Shown piece by piece: positions 9,755 through 17,428 of a stretch of 26,672 bases of DNA. The first letter of the stretch is position 1. Each line of letters begins with the position of its first letter. The DNA lies in assembly GCA_028865375.1 (NCBI GenBank), contig JAGWKJ010000004.1:1-26672 (forward strand), in the 5' to 3' direction. The notes below the pieces were generated by a model. That model saw nothing but the letters and a program-made list of their open reading frames with translations, was not told the origin of the DNA and made no database searches. The position numbers and the translations under genes were made by a program. This DNA is from Hyphomicrobiales bacterium (GTDB lineage Bacteria; Pseudomonadota; Alphaproteobacteria; Rhizobiales; Beijerinckiaceae).

Positions 9755-10582
9755 ATGTCAGCGGAGCCTCGCGTGCCCGATGCCGCCAAGCCGCCGAAGG
9801 TCGGCCTGTTCGTCACTTGCCTCGTCGACCTGTTCCGGCCCTCCGTCGGGTTCGCCGCGGTGCGGTTGATCGAGGAATCGGGTTGCGAGGTCGTGGTGCC
9901 TAGGCAGACCTGCTGCGGCCAGCCGGCCTACAATTCGGGCGACCGCAAGGACGCCAAGGCGATCGCGCGGGCGACCATCGAAGCCTTCGCGGGCTGCGAC
10001 CACGTCGTCGCGCCGTCGGGCTCCTGCGCGGGGACGCTGCGGGCGCATTATCCTGAATTGTTCGCCGACGAGCCCGACTTTCTCCCCAAGGCGCGGGCCT
10101 TCGCGGCGCGCTGCCATGAATTGACGAGCTTCCTCGTCGACGTGCGCGGCATGGAGCGCGTGGCGGCCGAAGGCGTCGGCGCGGTCGCCTATCACGATTC
10201 CTGTTCGGGCCTGCGCGAACTCGGCGTGCGCGCCCAGCCGCGCAAGCTGCTGGCGGCGATGCAGGGCACGACCTTGGTCGAGCTCGCCGATCCCGACGCC
10301 TGCTGCGGGTTTGGCGGCACGTTCGCGGTGAAATACCCCGAGATCTCCGACGCCATCGTCGGCCGCAAGGCCGACGACGTAGCGGCGACCGGCGCGCCGC
10401 TGTTGCTGGCCGGCGACCTCGGCTGCCTGATGAACATGGCCGGCAAGCTGCAACGGCAAGGCAAGCCGGTCGTCGCCCGCCACGTCGCCGAAGTGCTCGC
10501 CGGCATGACGGAGACCCCGCCCATCGGCGCGCCGTCGCCCCAGACGTCTCCCCACGAGGCGCCGTCGGAAGCCAAGCCGTGA
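9755..10582 (+). CDS. lutA: L-lactate utilisation protein LutA (CCG-domain Fe-S protein)
   Basis: A subunit of the LutABC iron-sulfur L-lactate oxidase complex; 275 aa. Two cysteine-rich CCG domains are visible: TCCGQPAYNSG near residues 50-60, and DACCGFGGTFAVKYPEIS in the C-terminal half, with intervening PSGSCAG and HDSCSGLRELG, as in YkgE/GlpC-like proteins. The start is uncertain. ATG 9755 has no ribosome site and sits at the predicted transcription start, so it would be leaderless. GTG 9773 (6 codons shorter) has GGAG at 9763-9766. The C-terminal tail after AEVLAGM is Pro/Ser-rich and looks disordered. Its stop overlaps lutB by four bases. Confidence 0.93.
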   Translation: MSAEPRVPDAAKPPKVGLFVTCLVDLFRPSVGFAAVRLIEESGCEVVVPRQTCCGQPAYNSGDRKDAKAIARATIEAFAGCDHVVAPSGSCAGTLRAHYPELFADEPDFLPKARAFAARCHELTSFLVDVRGMERVAAEGVGAVAYHDSCSGLRELGVRAQPRKLLAAMQGTTLVELADPDACCGFGGTFAVKYPEISDAIVGRKADDVAATGAPLLLAGDLGCLMNMAGKLQRQGKPVVARHVAEVLAGMTETPPIGAPSPQTSPHEAPSEAKP

Positions 10583-12000
10583 CGGCCGTCCCGACTTCGC
10601 CCGCCTTCAAGGCCAACGCGTCGGCGGCGCTGCGCGATCCCGACCTGCAGAAGGCGCTGCGGTTCGTGCGCGGCAATTTCATCGGCAAGCGGGCGTCGGC
10701 GGTGGCGCGCCTGCCGGAATTCGACGCGCTGCGGGATTCCGCGCGCGCCATCAAGGACCATGCGCTGGCCCATCTCGACCTCTATCTGGCGCAATGGGAA
10801 GCCAAGGTCGTCGCTTCGGGCGGGACCGTGCATTGGGCGCGCGACGCCGACGAGGCGCGCCGCGCCGTGCTCGACATCTGCAAGGCGGCCGGCGCGAAGA
10901 CGGTCACCAAGGGCAAGTCGATGATCGCCGAGGAGATCGGCCTCAACGACGCCCTGGAGGCCGCCGGCATGACGCCGGTGGAGACCGACCTCGGCGAATA
11001 TGTCGTGCAGGTGCGCGGCGAAGCGCCCTCGCACATCATCGCGCCGGCGGTCCACCTGACCAAGGAGCAGGTCGCGGCCGACTTCCGCCGCGTCCATGCC
11101 GGCCTTCCGGCCGACCGCGACCTCGGCGACGCCGCCAAGATCCTCGGCGAGGCGCGCACGATCCTGCGCGGGAAGTTCCTCGCCGCCGACGTCGGCATCA
11201 CGGGCGCGAACTTCCTCGTCGCGGAGACCGGCACGTCGATCATCGTCACCAACGAGGGCAACGGCGACCTCACGCAGACGCTGCCCGACGTGCATGTCGT
11301 GCTGGCGTCGATCGAGAAGATCGTGCCGACGCTGGAGGACGCCGCCCAGATCCTGCGCGTGCTGGCGCGTTCGGCGACCGGGCAGGACATGTCGGTCTAC
11401 ACGACCCTGTCGACCGGCCCGCGCCGGTCCGGCGACCCGGACGGGCCCAAGGCCTATCACGTCGTGGTGCTGGACAACGGCCGCTCGGCGATGCTCGGCT
11501 CGAAGTTCCAGGACATGTTGCGCTGCATCCGCTGCGGCGCCTGCATGAACCATTGCCCGGTCTATCACGCGGTCGGCGGCCACGCTTACGGCTGGGTCTA
11601 TCCCGGTCCGATGGGCGCGGTGCTGACGCCTGCGCTGATCGGAATCGACAAGGGCGGCCATCTGCCCAACGCCTCGACCTTCTGCGGGCGTTGCCAGGAC
11701 GTGTGCCCGATGCGCATCCCGCTGCCCGACATGATGCGCCATTGGCGCGAGCGCGAGTTCGAGCGCCGGCTGTCGCCCAAGACGGTGCGCGGCGGCCTCG
11801 CGCTGTGGGCGTTCTTCGCGCGCCGACCCGCCCTCTACGCGCGCGCGACCGACCTCGCGATGCGCGCGCTGGCGTTCGCCGGCCGGCGCAAGGGGCGGTT
11901 TTCGTCGCTCCCGCTCGCCGGCGGCTGGACGGCGACGCGCGACTTTCCCGCGCCGCAGGGCGCGACCTTCCAGGCGCGGTGGAGAAAAGACCATGGTTGA
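10579..12000 (+). CDS. lutB: L-lactate utilisation protein LutB (Fe-S, LUD domain)
   Basis: A 473-aa electron-transfer subunit. The N-terminal LUD domain includes AKTVTKGKSMIAEEIGLN and ADVGITGANFLVAETGT. A ferredoxin-like module follows, with CIRCGACMNHCP (Cys316, 319, 322, 326) and CGRCQDVCP (Cys369, 372, 376), consistent with two [4Fe-4S] clusters. The C-terminal extension ends GATFQARWRKDHG, as in other LutB proteins. The GTG start overlaps the lutA stop (GTGA). It acts with LutA and LutC to oxidise L-lactate to pyruvate, probably at the inner face of the membrane. Confidence 0.96.
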   Translation: MTAVPTSPAFKANASAALRDPDLQKALRFVRGNFIGKRASAVARLPEFDALRDSARAIKDHALAHLDLYLAQWEAKVVASGGTVHWARDADEARRAVLDICKAAGAKTVTKGKSMIAEEIGLNDALEAAGMTPVETDLGEYVVQVRGEAPSHIIAPAVHLTKEQVAADFRRVHAGLPADRDLGDAAKILGEARTILRGKFLAADVGITGANFLVAETGTSIIVTNEGNGDLTQTLPDVHVVLASIEKIVPTLEDAAQILRVLARSATGQDMSVYTTLSTGPRRSGDPDGPKAYHVVVLDNGRSAMLGSKFQDMLRCIRCGACMNHCPVYHAVGGHAYGWVYPGPMGAVLTPALIGIDKGGHLPNASTFCGRCQDVCPMRIPLPDMMRHWREREFERRLSPKTVRGGLALWAFFARRPALYARATDLAMRALAFAGRRKGRFSSLPLAGGWTATRDFPAPQGATFQARWRKDHG

Positions 12001-12021
12001 GCGCGGCTGGGCGGGCGCCCG

Positions 12022-12699
12022 ATGAGCGCGCGCGACGACGTTTTCGCCTCGATCCGCGCCGGGCTGGGCGTGCGCGGAGACGAGGCGCCGCGCCGAGCGG
12101 CGGTCGAAGCGCGGCTGCGCGACGCGCCGCGCGGGGTCGTTCCGGCGCGCGGGGAACTCGACCTCGACGGCCGCGTCGCGCTGTTCAAGGCGGAGGCCGA
12201 GCGCGTCGCCGCCACGGTCGTCGAGATCGCGGACGCGCGCGACCTGCCGGCCGAACTCGCGCGCTACCTGCGCGACAACAACCTGCCGGCGACGGTCCGC
12301 TTCGGCGCCGATCCCTTTTTCGACGGCCTGCCGTTCGGCGATACCGCGCTCGAAGTCTCCCGCGGGCCCAGCGAGGGTGCCGACGCCGTGGGGCTGAGCC
12401 GCGCGGCGGGCGCGGTGGCCGAGACCGGCACGCTGGCCCTCTTGTCCGGCGCCGACAATCCGACGACGCTGAACTTCCTGCCCGAGACGCACGTGGTGGC
12501 GGTCGCGCGCGGCGACGTGGCGGGCGATTACGAGACGCTGATCGCCCGCGTGCGCGCGCAATTCGGGCGGGGCGATATGCCGCGCACGTTGAACTTCGTC
12601 ACCGGGCCGTCGCGCTCGGCCGACATCGAGCAGACGCTGGTGCAGGGCGCGCACGGGCCCAAGCGGCTGCATGTCGTGATCGTCGGGGCGTCCGCTTGA
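12022..12699 (+). CDS. lutC: L-lactate utilisation protein LutC (LUD domain)
   Basis: A 225-aa single LUD-domain protein. Family motifs include AGAVAETGTLALLSGADNP, THVVAVARGDV and the C-terminal TGPSRSADIEQTLVQGAHGP. It carries no iron-sulfur cysteines, as expected of LutC. The ATG is 21 bases after lutB and has no clear Shine-Dalgarno, so translation may depend on lutB. The stop overlaps the next gene's TTG start. Confidence 0.94.
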   Translation: MSARDDVFASIRAGLGVRGDEAPRRAAVEARLRDAPRGVVPARGELDLDGRVALFKAEAERVAATVVEIADARDLPAELARYLRDNNLPATVRFGADPFFDGLPFGDTALEVSRGPSEGADAVGLSRAAGAVAETGTLALLSGADNPTTLNFLPETHVVAVARGDVAGDYETLIARVRAQFGRGDMPRTLNFVTGPSRSADIEQTLVQGAHGPKRLHVVIVGASA

Positions 12700-13487
12700 G
12701 CGGCCGGCTCGCGGGCAGGACGGCGCTGGTCACCGGCGGGTCGCGCGGCATCGGCGCCGCGGTCGCGTGCGCCTTCGCGCGCGAGGGCGCGCGGGTGGCG
12801 GTCGGCCATTGGCGCGACGCCGACAAGGCCGACGCCGTGGTGGCGGCGATCGCGGCGGCCGGCGGCCCGCCGACGATCGCGGTCGAGGCGGACGTCGGCA
12901 GTCCGGCCGAGATCGAGGCGATGTTCGGGCGGACCTTGGCGGCCTTCGGCCGGCTCGACGTTCTCGTCAACAACGCCGGTTTCCAGCTGCCCACGCCGGG
13001 CGATTCGTTCGACGAGGCGACGTTCCGCCGCGTGCTCGATGTCGACCTCGTCGGCGCGGCGTTCTGCGCGCGCGCCGCGATCGCGCATTTCCTGTCGCGG
13101 CCGGGCGGCGGGGCCGTCGTCAACACGACGAGCGTGCACGAACTGGTGCCCAAGCCCGGCTATGCCGCCTATTCGGTCGCCAAGGGCGGGCTGGGCGCCT
13201 TGACGCGCACGCTGGCGCTCGAATTCGCCGACCGCGGCATACGCGTCAATTCGGTCGGTCCCGGCGCCGTCGTCACCGACATGAACGCCGCCTGGACGGG
13301 CGATCCGGCCGCGCGCGCGGCCGTCGAGGCGCACATCCCGATGGGGCGCGCGGCGGAGGCGGACGAAATCGCGCCGGCCTTCGTCTTCCTCGCCTCCGAC
13401 GAGGCGCGCTTCGTCACCGGGCAGACGCTCTACGTCTGCGGAGGACTGACGCTCTACGGCGACTTCAAGCGGAACTGGGCGTCGTGA
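12696..13487 (+). CDS. Short-chain dehydrogenase/reductase (SDR)
   Basis: A 263-aa classical SDR. The cofactor motif TGGSRGIG is at 13-20, NNAG at 92-95, and the catalytic Ser146 (NTTSVHE), Tyr159 and Lys163 (YSVAK) are intact; the C-terminus TGQTLYVCGGLTLYGDF resembles glucose 1-dehydrogenase-like SDRs. No ATG or GTG precedes the Rossmann motif in frame; the only fitting start is TTG at 12696, which overlaps the lutC stop as TTGA. Four-base overlaps on both sides tie it to lutABC and the aminotransferase. The substrate is unknown. A hydroxy acid or sugar linked to lactate use is a guess from context only. Confidence 0.88.
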   Translation: MSGRLAGRTALVTGGSRGIGAAVACAFAREGARVAVGHWRDADKADAVVAAIAAAGGPPTIAVEADVGSPAEIEAMFGRTLAAFGRLDVLVNNAGFQLPTPGDSFDEATFRRVLDVDLVGAAFCARAAIAHFLSRPGGGAVVNTTSVHELVPKPGYAAYSVAKGGLGALTRTLALEFADRGIRVNSVGPGAVVTDMNAAWTGDPAARAAVEAHIPMGRAAEADEIAPAFVFLASDEARFVTGQTLYVCGGLTLYGDFKRNWAS

Positions 13488-14635
13488 AGGGCGCGAACCC
13501 GCTCTTCGCCCGCATGGGCGTCAGCGTGTTCGAGGAGATGTCCGCGCTCGCGCGCGCCAAGGGCGCGATCAACCTCGGCCAGGGCTTTCCCGACGATCCG
13601 GGCCCCGCCGACGTGCGCGCCAAGGCGGCGGAGGCCGTCGTGTCCGGTTGGAACCAATATCCGCCGATGCGCGGCCTGCCCGAATTGCGCGCGACGGTGG
13701 CCGCGCATTACGCGCGCCACCAGGGGCTGACGGTCGATCCCGAGCGCGGCGTCCTCGTCACCAGCGGCGCGACCGAAGCGTTGGCGGCCGCCATCGCCGC
13801 GCTGGTCGAACCGGGCGACGAGGTCGTGCTGTTCCAGCCCTGTTACGACGCGTACCTGCCGCTGGTCGTCCGCGCCGGCGGCGTGCCGCGCTTCGTGCGC
13901 CTCGCCCCGCCCGACTGGGATTTCGACGACGACGCGCTCGCCCGCGCCTTCTCGTCGCGCACCAAGCTCGTCGTCTTCAACGATCCGCTGAACCCCGCCG
14001 CGGTCGCCTATCCGCGGGCTTCGCTGGAGCGGCTCGCGCGCGCCTGCGTCGTCCACGACGCCTACGCCCTGTGCGACGAAGTGTGGGAGCACGTGCTGTT
14101 CGACGGCCGCCGCCACGAAAGCCTGCTGTCGATGCCCGGCATGGCCGAGCGCGCGATCAAGGTAGGCTCGGCCGGCAAGATCTTCTCGCTCACCGGCTGG
14201 AAGGTCGGCTTCGTCGTCGCCGCGCCCGCGCTCGTCGACGCGATCGCGCGCGCGCATCAATTCATCGTGTTCACGACGCCGCCCAACTTGCAGTCGGCGG
14301 TCGCCTACGGGTTGGGCAAGGACGACGCGCATTTCGCAGCGATGCGCGCGGGCTTCCAGCGCAGCCGCGACCGCTTCGTCGCGGGCCTCGCCTCGCTCGG
14401 CTGGCCGGCGCTGCCCTGCGCGGGCACGTATTTCGTCAACGTCGACGTCTCCGGTTCGGGCCTGGACGACGCGACGTTTTGCCGGCGCATGGTCGAGGAT
14501 GCGGGCGTCGCCGCGATCCCGGTGTCGGCGTTCTATGCGCAAGAGCCGGTGACGGACGTCGTGCGCTTCTGCTTCGCCAAGACCGACGCGACGCTCGACG
14601 CGGGCCTGGAGCGACTGGCGAAATGGCGGCCGTGA
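13484..14635 (+). CDS. Class I/II PLP-dependent aminotransferase
   Basis: A 383-aa fold-type I aminotransferase. It begins NPLFARMGVSVFEEMSALA and INLGQGFPDDPGP, typical of the aspartate/methionine aminotransferase and kynurenine transaminase group. The PLP-binding lysine is Lys232 in GSAGKIFSLTGWKVGF; Asp198 lies in CDEVWEHVLFDG. The usual NPHNPTG loop reads NDPLNPAA, and a C-terminal arginine is present in VRFCFAKTDATL. The GTG start overlaps the SDR stop (GTGA), so it is the fifth gene of the lut operon. It ends 10 bases before the convergent DUF2461 gene. Amino-acid specificity cannot be assigned. Confidence 0.9.
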   Translation: MKGANPLFARMGVSVFEEMSALARAKGAINLGQGFPDDPGPADVRAKAAEAVVSGWNQYPPMRGLPELRATVAAHYARHQGLTVDPERGVLVTSGATEALAAAIAALVEPGDEVVLFQPCYDAYLPLVVRAGGVPRFVRLAPPDWDFDDDALARAFSSRTKLVVFNDPLNPAAVAYPRASLERLARACVVHDAYALCDEVWEHVLFDGRRHESLLSMPGMAERAIKVGSAGKIFSLTGWKVGFVVAAPALVDAIARAHQFIVFTTPPNLQSAVAYGLGKDDAHFAAMRAGFQRSRDRFVAGLASLGWPALPCAGTYFVNVDVSGSGLDDATFCRRMVEDAGVAAIPVSAFYAQEPVTDVVRFCFAKTDATLDAGLERLAKWRP

Positions 14636-14645
14636 GGACGCCGGA

Positions 14646-15326
14646 TCAGCGGGTCTCCGTCAGCGCGTCCCAGCCCCAATCGAGCAGCGGCCGCGCGTCG
14701 CGCGCGAAGGCGACCATGTCGGCGACGAGCGCGGGCTCTATCAGGCGCGCGTCCGCGACCGGACGCCGGCACGTGAAATGGCGCTTGCGCACGGCGGCCG
14801 CGGCGAGCGGGTCCGTCACGTCCGCGAATTCGGCCGGCGCGCGCTTCATGTCCTCGATGTCGTCGAGCGCCAGCCCGGCGCGTTCGAGCTTGCGCAGCGC
14901 GGCGGCGTAGGCCTTGGGCTCGCGCGCGGCCGCGCGGCGCAGTCGCGCGAGCGCGGGCGGATCGAGCGAATAAAAGCCGGCGGCGAAAAAGCAGCCGTCC
15001 GGCGAGACGTGCACGTAGACCAAGCCCGGATCGGATTTCGCACCCGAGCGCGTCAGCGCGGCGCCGGCGTTGGTCTTGTAGGGGCTCTTGTCCTTGGCGA
15101 AACGCGTGTCCCGGTGGATTCGGAACACCGAGGTCTTGCGGTTTCCCGTCACCGGCGGCCCGCCCCGCGCGAGAGCGGCGGCGACGTCCTCGACGAGGTC
15201 GCCGAGCGGTCGTTTGACCGTGTCTTCGTAGATCGCGCGATTGGCCTCGAACCAGTCGCGCGTCTGGTGGAAGCCGAGCGCCTTGAAGAATGGGAGCGCT
15301 TCTTTCCCGAAGCCGGCAAACGGCAA
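14646..15326 (-). CDS. DUF2461 family protein
   Basis: A 226-aa protein with the DUF2461 (TIGR02453-type) layout: an N-terminal FFKALGFHQTRDWFEANRAIY, then KTSVFRIHRDTRFAKDKSPYKTN, then YVHVSPDGCFFAAGFYSLDP. The biochemical function is unknown. The start codon is TTG with a strong AGGAGG five bases upstream; that ribosome site overlaps the hisN stop codon (TAGGAGG), nine bases separating the genes. No ATG near the conserved start competes. It is co-transcribed with hisN. Confidence 0.88.
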   Translation of the reverse strand: MPFAGFGKEALPFFKALGFHQTRDWFEANRAIYEDTVKRPLGDLVEDVAAALARGGPPVTGNRKTSVFRIHRDTRFAKDKSPYKTNAGAALTRSGAKSDPGLVYVHVSPDGCFFAAGFYSLDPPALARLRRAAAREPKAYAAALRKLERAGLALDDIEDMKRAPAEFADVTDPLAAAAVRKRHFTCRRPVADARLIEPALVADMVAFARDARPLLDWGWDALTETR

Positions 15327-15335
15327 TTCCGCCTC

Positions 15336-16136
15336 CTAGCCGCGCGCCAGCAGCGCCATCGCCTGTTCGTGCGTGCGCGGATCGCCCGAGGCCAGCACGT
15401 CGCCGCCGCCCGCCGCGTCGCCGCCGTCCCAGGTCGTGACGATGCCGCCCGCGCCTTCGATGACCGGGATCAGCGCCACGATGTCGTAGGGCTTCAGGCC
15501 CGCCTCGACGACGACGTCGACGAAGCCGCCCGCCAGCGCGGCATAGGCGTAGCAATCGCCGCCGAAGCGGGGGAGCCGCACCGCGCGCTCGACCCGCGCA
15601 TAGGCGTCGCGCTTGGCTTCCGGGATCAAGAGCGGACTGGTCGTCATCAACGTCGCTTGGCCGAGGTCGGCGCAGGCGCGGCTGTGGAGGGGTCGCGCGA
15701 CCGGCGCGCCCGACGGATCGAGACCGCGCCAATGGGCGGCGGCGCCGTCGCCCACGAAGCTCTCGCGCGTGAAGGGCTGGCGCATCATGCCGTAGACCGG
15801 CCGCCCGCGATGCTGGAGCCCGATCAGGACGCCCCAAGTGGGGAAGCCCGATATGAAGCTCTTGGTACCGTCGATCGGATCGAGCACCCAAACGTATTCC
15901 GCTTCCGGGTTCGTGGTCCCGAATTCCTCGCCGACGACCCCGTGGGCGGGAAAATGATCGCGGATCATGCCCCGCATCGCGACCTCCGCGCCGCGGTCGG
16001 CTTCCGTCACCGGGTCGAACGCGCCGCCATGCGACTTGTCATGCGCGTGGATAGCACTGCGGAAGAACGGCAAAATCGCCGCGCTGGCCGCGTCGGCTAG
16101 GCGTTCGACGAATTGGGCGAAGTCGACCGCGCTCAT
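15336..16136 (-). CDS. hisN: Inositol monophosphatase family, histidinol-phosphatase type
   Basis: A 266-aa Mg-dependent phosphatase of the IMPase superfamily. Metal ligands are visible in DPVTEAD (41-47), VGEEFG (68-73) and WVLDPIDGTKSF (83-94), plus the distal Asp in KPYDIVALIPVIEGAGG. The segment FISGFPTWGVLIGLQ and the overall length match HisN-type histidinol phosphatases more than SuhB, but inositol-1-phosphatase cannot be ruled out. The ATG has AGGA eight bases upstream. It is the first gene before the DUF2461 gene. It sits next to an intergenic sRNA of a family that Rfam names after suhB, a related phosphatase gene. Confidence 0.88.
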   Translation of the reverse strand: MSAVDFAQFVERLADAASAAILPFFRSAIHAHDKSHGGAFDPVTEADRGAEVAMRGMIRDHFPAHGVVGEEFGTTNPEAEYVWVLDPIDGTKSFISGFPTWGVLIGLQHRGRPVYGMMRQPFTRESFVGDGAAAHWRGLDPSGAPVARPLHSRACADLGQATLMTTSPLLIPEAKRDAYARVERAVRLPRFGGDCYAYAALAGGFVDVVVEAGLKPYDIVALIPVIEGAGGIVTTWDGGDAAGGGDVLASGDPRTHEQAMALLARG

Positions 16137-16140
16137 TAGA

Positions 16141-16200
16141 GGGTCCTAATCATACAAACTGGTGTTAATTCAGTATGTTGTATACATCTCGCTAAGACGT
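16141..16200 (-). promoter_or_regulatory. A+T-rich hisN promoter region with imperfect inverted repeat
   Basis: This stretch is strikingly A+T-rich for the window. Arms ATACAAACTG (16152-16161) and CAGT-atg-TTGTAT (16171-16183) form an imperfect inverted repeat around GTGTTAATT. The minus strand has TATGAT at 16148-16153 as a possible -10, though it lies close to the hisN ATG. Operator function is inference. Confidence 0.35.
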
Positions 16201-16236
16201 CCCATCGATTCGGTTCCGGGTGTGACATTTTTGCCC

Positions 16237-16265
16237 TTGCTCTTTGTGCGGCGCAATGACATATG
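16237..16265 (+). promoter_or_regulatory. Possible sRNA promoter
   Basis: TTGCTC (16237-16242), a 17-base spacer and CATATG (16260-16265) would start RNA near 16272. Both hexamers are weak matches to the sigma70 consensus; the position upstream of the sRNA is the main support. Confidence 0.3.
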
Positions 16266-16283
16266 TGTGCGGCGCGGCATGAC

Positions 16284-16360
16284 CTGTCGCGTAATGCCCT
16301 CCTTGGGCGTTTCCTCCCTAGACTTGGGCCGCTTGTGGCAACACGAGCGGCTCTTTTTTT
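16284..16360 (+). ncRNA. Candidate alphar8 / MmgR (Rfam suhB-type) small RNA
   Basis: No credible protein gene occupies this stretch. Reading plus: a hairpin AATGCCC-TCCTT-GGGCGTT (16293-16311), then the pyrimidine motif TTTCCTCCCT (16310-16319), then AGACTTGG, then a strong intrinsic terminator. From memory, the alphaproteobacterial MmgR/alphar8 family (about 77 nt) has this layout: a 5' hairpin, a conserved unpaired UUUCCUCCCU, and a terminator hairpin starting GGCCGCUUGUG. The motif resembles an anti-Shine-Dalgarno, so pairing with mRNA ribosome sites is plausible. The 5' end is set from the family length and is uncertain (16272-16290). The neighbour is an IMPase-family gene, in keeping with the Rfam name suhB. 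Confidence 0.75.
16326..16360 (+). terminator. Intrinsic terminator of the sRNA
   Basis: A 12-pair stem (16326-16337 with 16342-16353, two G-U pairs) closes on a GCAA tetraloop and is followed by seven T residues (16354-16360). The minus strand lacks an equivalent T-run, so it works on the plus strand, where no protein gene lies upstream within the region. Confidence 0.9.
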
Positions 16361-16402
16361 GCCTCGAATCGGCGACCGTGCCGACACGGGGGTCGGTGGA
16401 AG

Positions 16403-17293
16403 TCACTCGGCGGCGACGAGCGCCTCCCCGCCGCAATCCATCAGGGCGCGCAAGGCGCTCCAAATCGCGTCGAAATCAGCCGTAACGGCGGCGATCCTGC
16501 CATGGGGCGTCACCGTCGCCTCGTCCATGTAGAGCGCGCGATTGACCTCGACCTGGACGGCATGGACGCCGGCCGACGGCTCGCCATAGCGCTCGGTGAT
16601 GTAGCCGCCGGCGTAGGGACGGTTTCGCGACGTTTCGCGGCCGCGCCCGCGCAGCGCCGCTTCCACCGCCCCGACCCAGACCGGCGCCGAACTCTGGCCG
16701 TAACGGTCGCCGATCACGAAATCGGGCCGCCGCCCGCCCTCGGGCGAGGCGCAGGAAATCGAGGGCATCGAATGGCAATCGACCAGCACGCAGAGGCCGA
16801 AGCGCCGCCGGGCGCGATCGACCAACCCGCGCAGGGTGGCATGAAACGGGCGATGCACGCCCTCGATGCGGGCCATGCCTTCGTCCACGCCCATCCGCTC
16901 GGAATAGATCTCCTGCGAATCGGCGACCACGCGGGGGATCGCGCCCAATCCGCTCGCCACCCGGAGCGACCGCGTGTTGGCGAACGACGGCAGGCGGCCG
17001 CGGAACATCCGCGGATCGAGCTCGTAGGGCTCGCGGTTTACGTCGAGCCAAGCGCGGGGAAAATTGGCCGTGAGGCACGTCGCCCCGGCGGCCTCCGCCC
17101 CCGCGATCAAGCGATCGACATAGGCGTCCTCGGATCGCCGGAGCGCGAGAGGATCGAGCCGGGCGGAACGGACGAAGCCGGGCGGATAATGCCGTCCCGA
17201 ATGGGGCGAACAGACAACGAGGGGGGTGGCCGGTTCGCTCGGACCGGCGACTTCAAAGGCCGGCGTCACCGCATCGAACGCGTCGAGGATCAT
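16403..17293 (-). CDS. N-formylglutamate amidohydrolase
   Basis: A 296-aa hydrolase of the FGase family, which releases formate from N-formyl-L-glutamate (histidine degradation) or related N-formyl amino acids. Motifs: VVCSPHSGRHYPP (27-38), RRSEDAYVDRL, ANFPRAWLDVNREPYELDP, LVDCHSMPS and VQVEVNRALYMDE, which carry the expected metal-binding His/Asp/Glu residues. I chose ATG 17293, which starts at the conserved N-terminus with a weak GAAGG; an in-frame ATG 33 bases upstream would add 11 basic residues. No other hut genes are visible, so a role in histidine catabolism is not supported by context. Confidence 0.9.
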   Translation of the reverse strand: MILDAFDAVTPAFEVAGPSEPATPLVVCSPHSGRHYPPGFVRSARLDPLALRRSEDAYVDRLIAGAEAAGATCLTANFPRAWLDVNREPYELDPRMFRGRLPSFANTRSLRVASGLGAIPRVVADSQEIYSERMGVDEGMARIEGVHRPFHATLRGLVDRARRRFGLCVLVDCHSMPSISCASPEGGRRPDFVIGDRYGQSSAPVWVGAVEAALRGRGRETSRNRPYAGGYITERYGEPSAGVHAVQVEVNRALYMDEATVTPHGRIAAVTADFDAIWSALRALMDCGGEALVAAE

Positions 17294-17393
17294 TCGCCTT
17301 CGCTTTCCGCCCTGCCGAACCGACATTATCGGCCGCCCGACGCGGCGCCAATCGCTTTCGACGCGCCCCGTCAAGTCCGCTAAAATATGACGC

Positions 17394-17423
17394 TTGACGT
17401 ATATACAAAATTTCGCATATACA
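17394..17423 (+). promoter_or_regulatory. Promoter and operator of the arsR-rhodanese-RND operon
   Basis: TTGACG (17394-17399) and ATATAC (17417-17422) are 17 bases apart. Superimposed is an inverted repeat GTATAT-N11-ATATAC (17400-17422); ATATACA also occurs as a direct repeat at 17401 and 17417. A repressor bound here would block RNA polymerase, which fits autoregulation by the ArsR protein. The predicted start point is close to the ATG at 17429, so the mRNA may be leaderless. Confidence 0.6.
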
Positions 17424-17428
17424 CAGCT

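Noticed and set aside
10192..12672. An 826-codon minus-strand open frame
   Set aside because: Antisense to lutA, lutB and lutC, whose cysteine motifs and coupled starts establish the plus strand as coding.
16284..16360. 6S RNA or tmRNA as identity of the intergenic RNA
   Set aside because: Too short, no long interrupted duplex with an open central bubble, no tRNA-like ends, and the TTTCCTCCCT plus terminator layout fits alphar8/MmgR instead.
16162..16532. Short open frames across the hisN/amidohydrolase intergenic region
   Set aside because: They span the sRNA terminator, lack ribosome sites and have no recognisable motif; the hairpin structure explains the region better.
17387..17428. Longer N-terminus for the ArsR regulator starting at 17387
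   Set aside because: The codons cover the -35, operator repeat and -10, and the added residues do not match the family.
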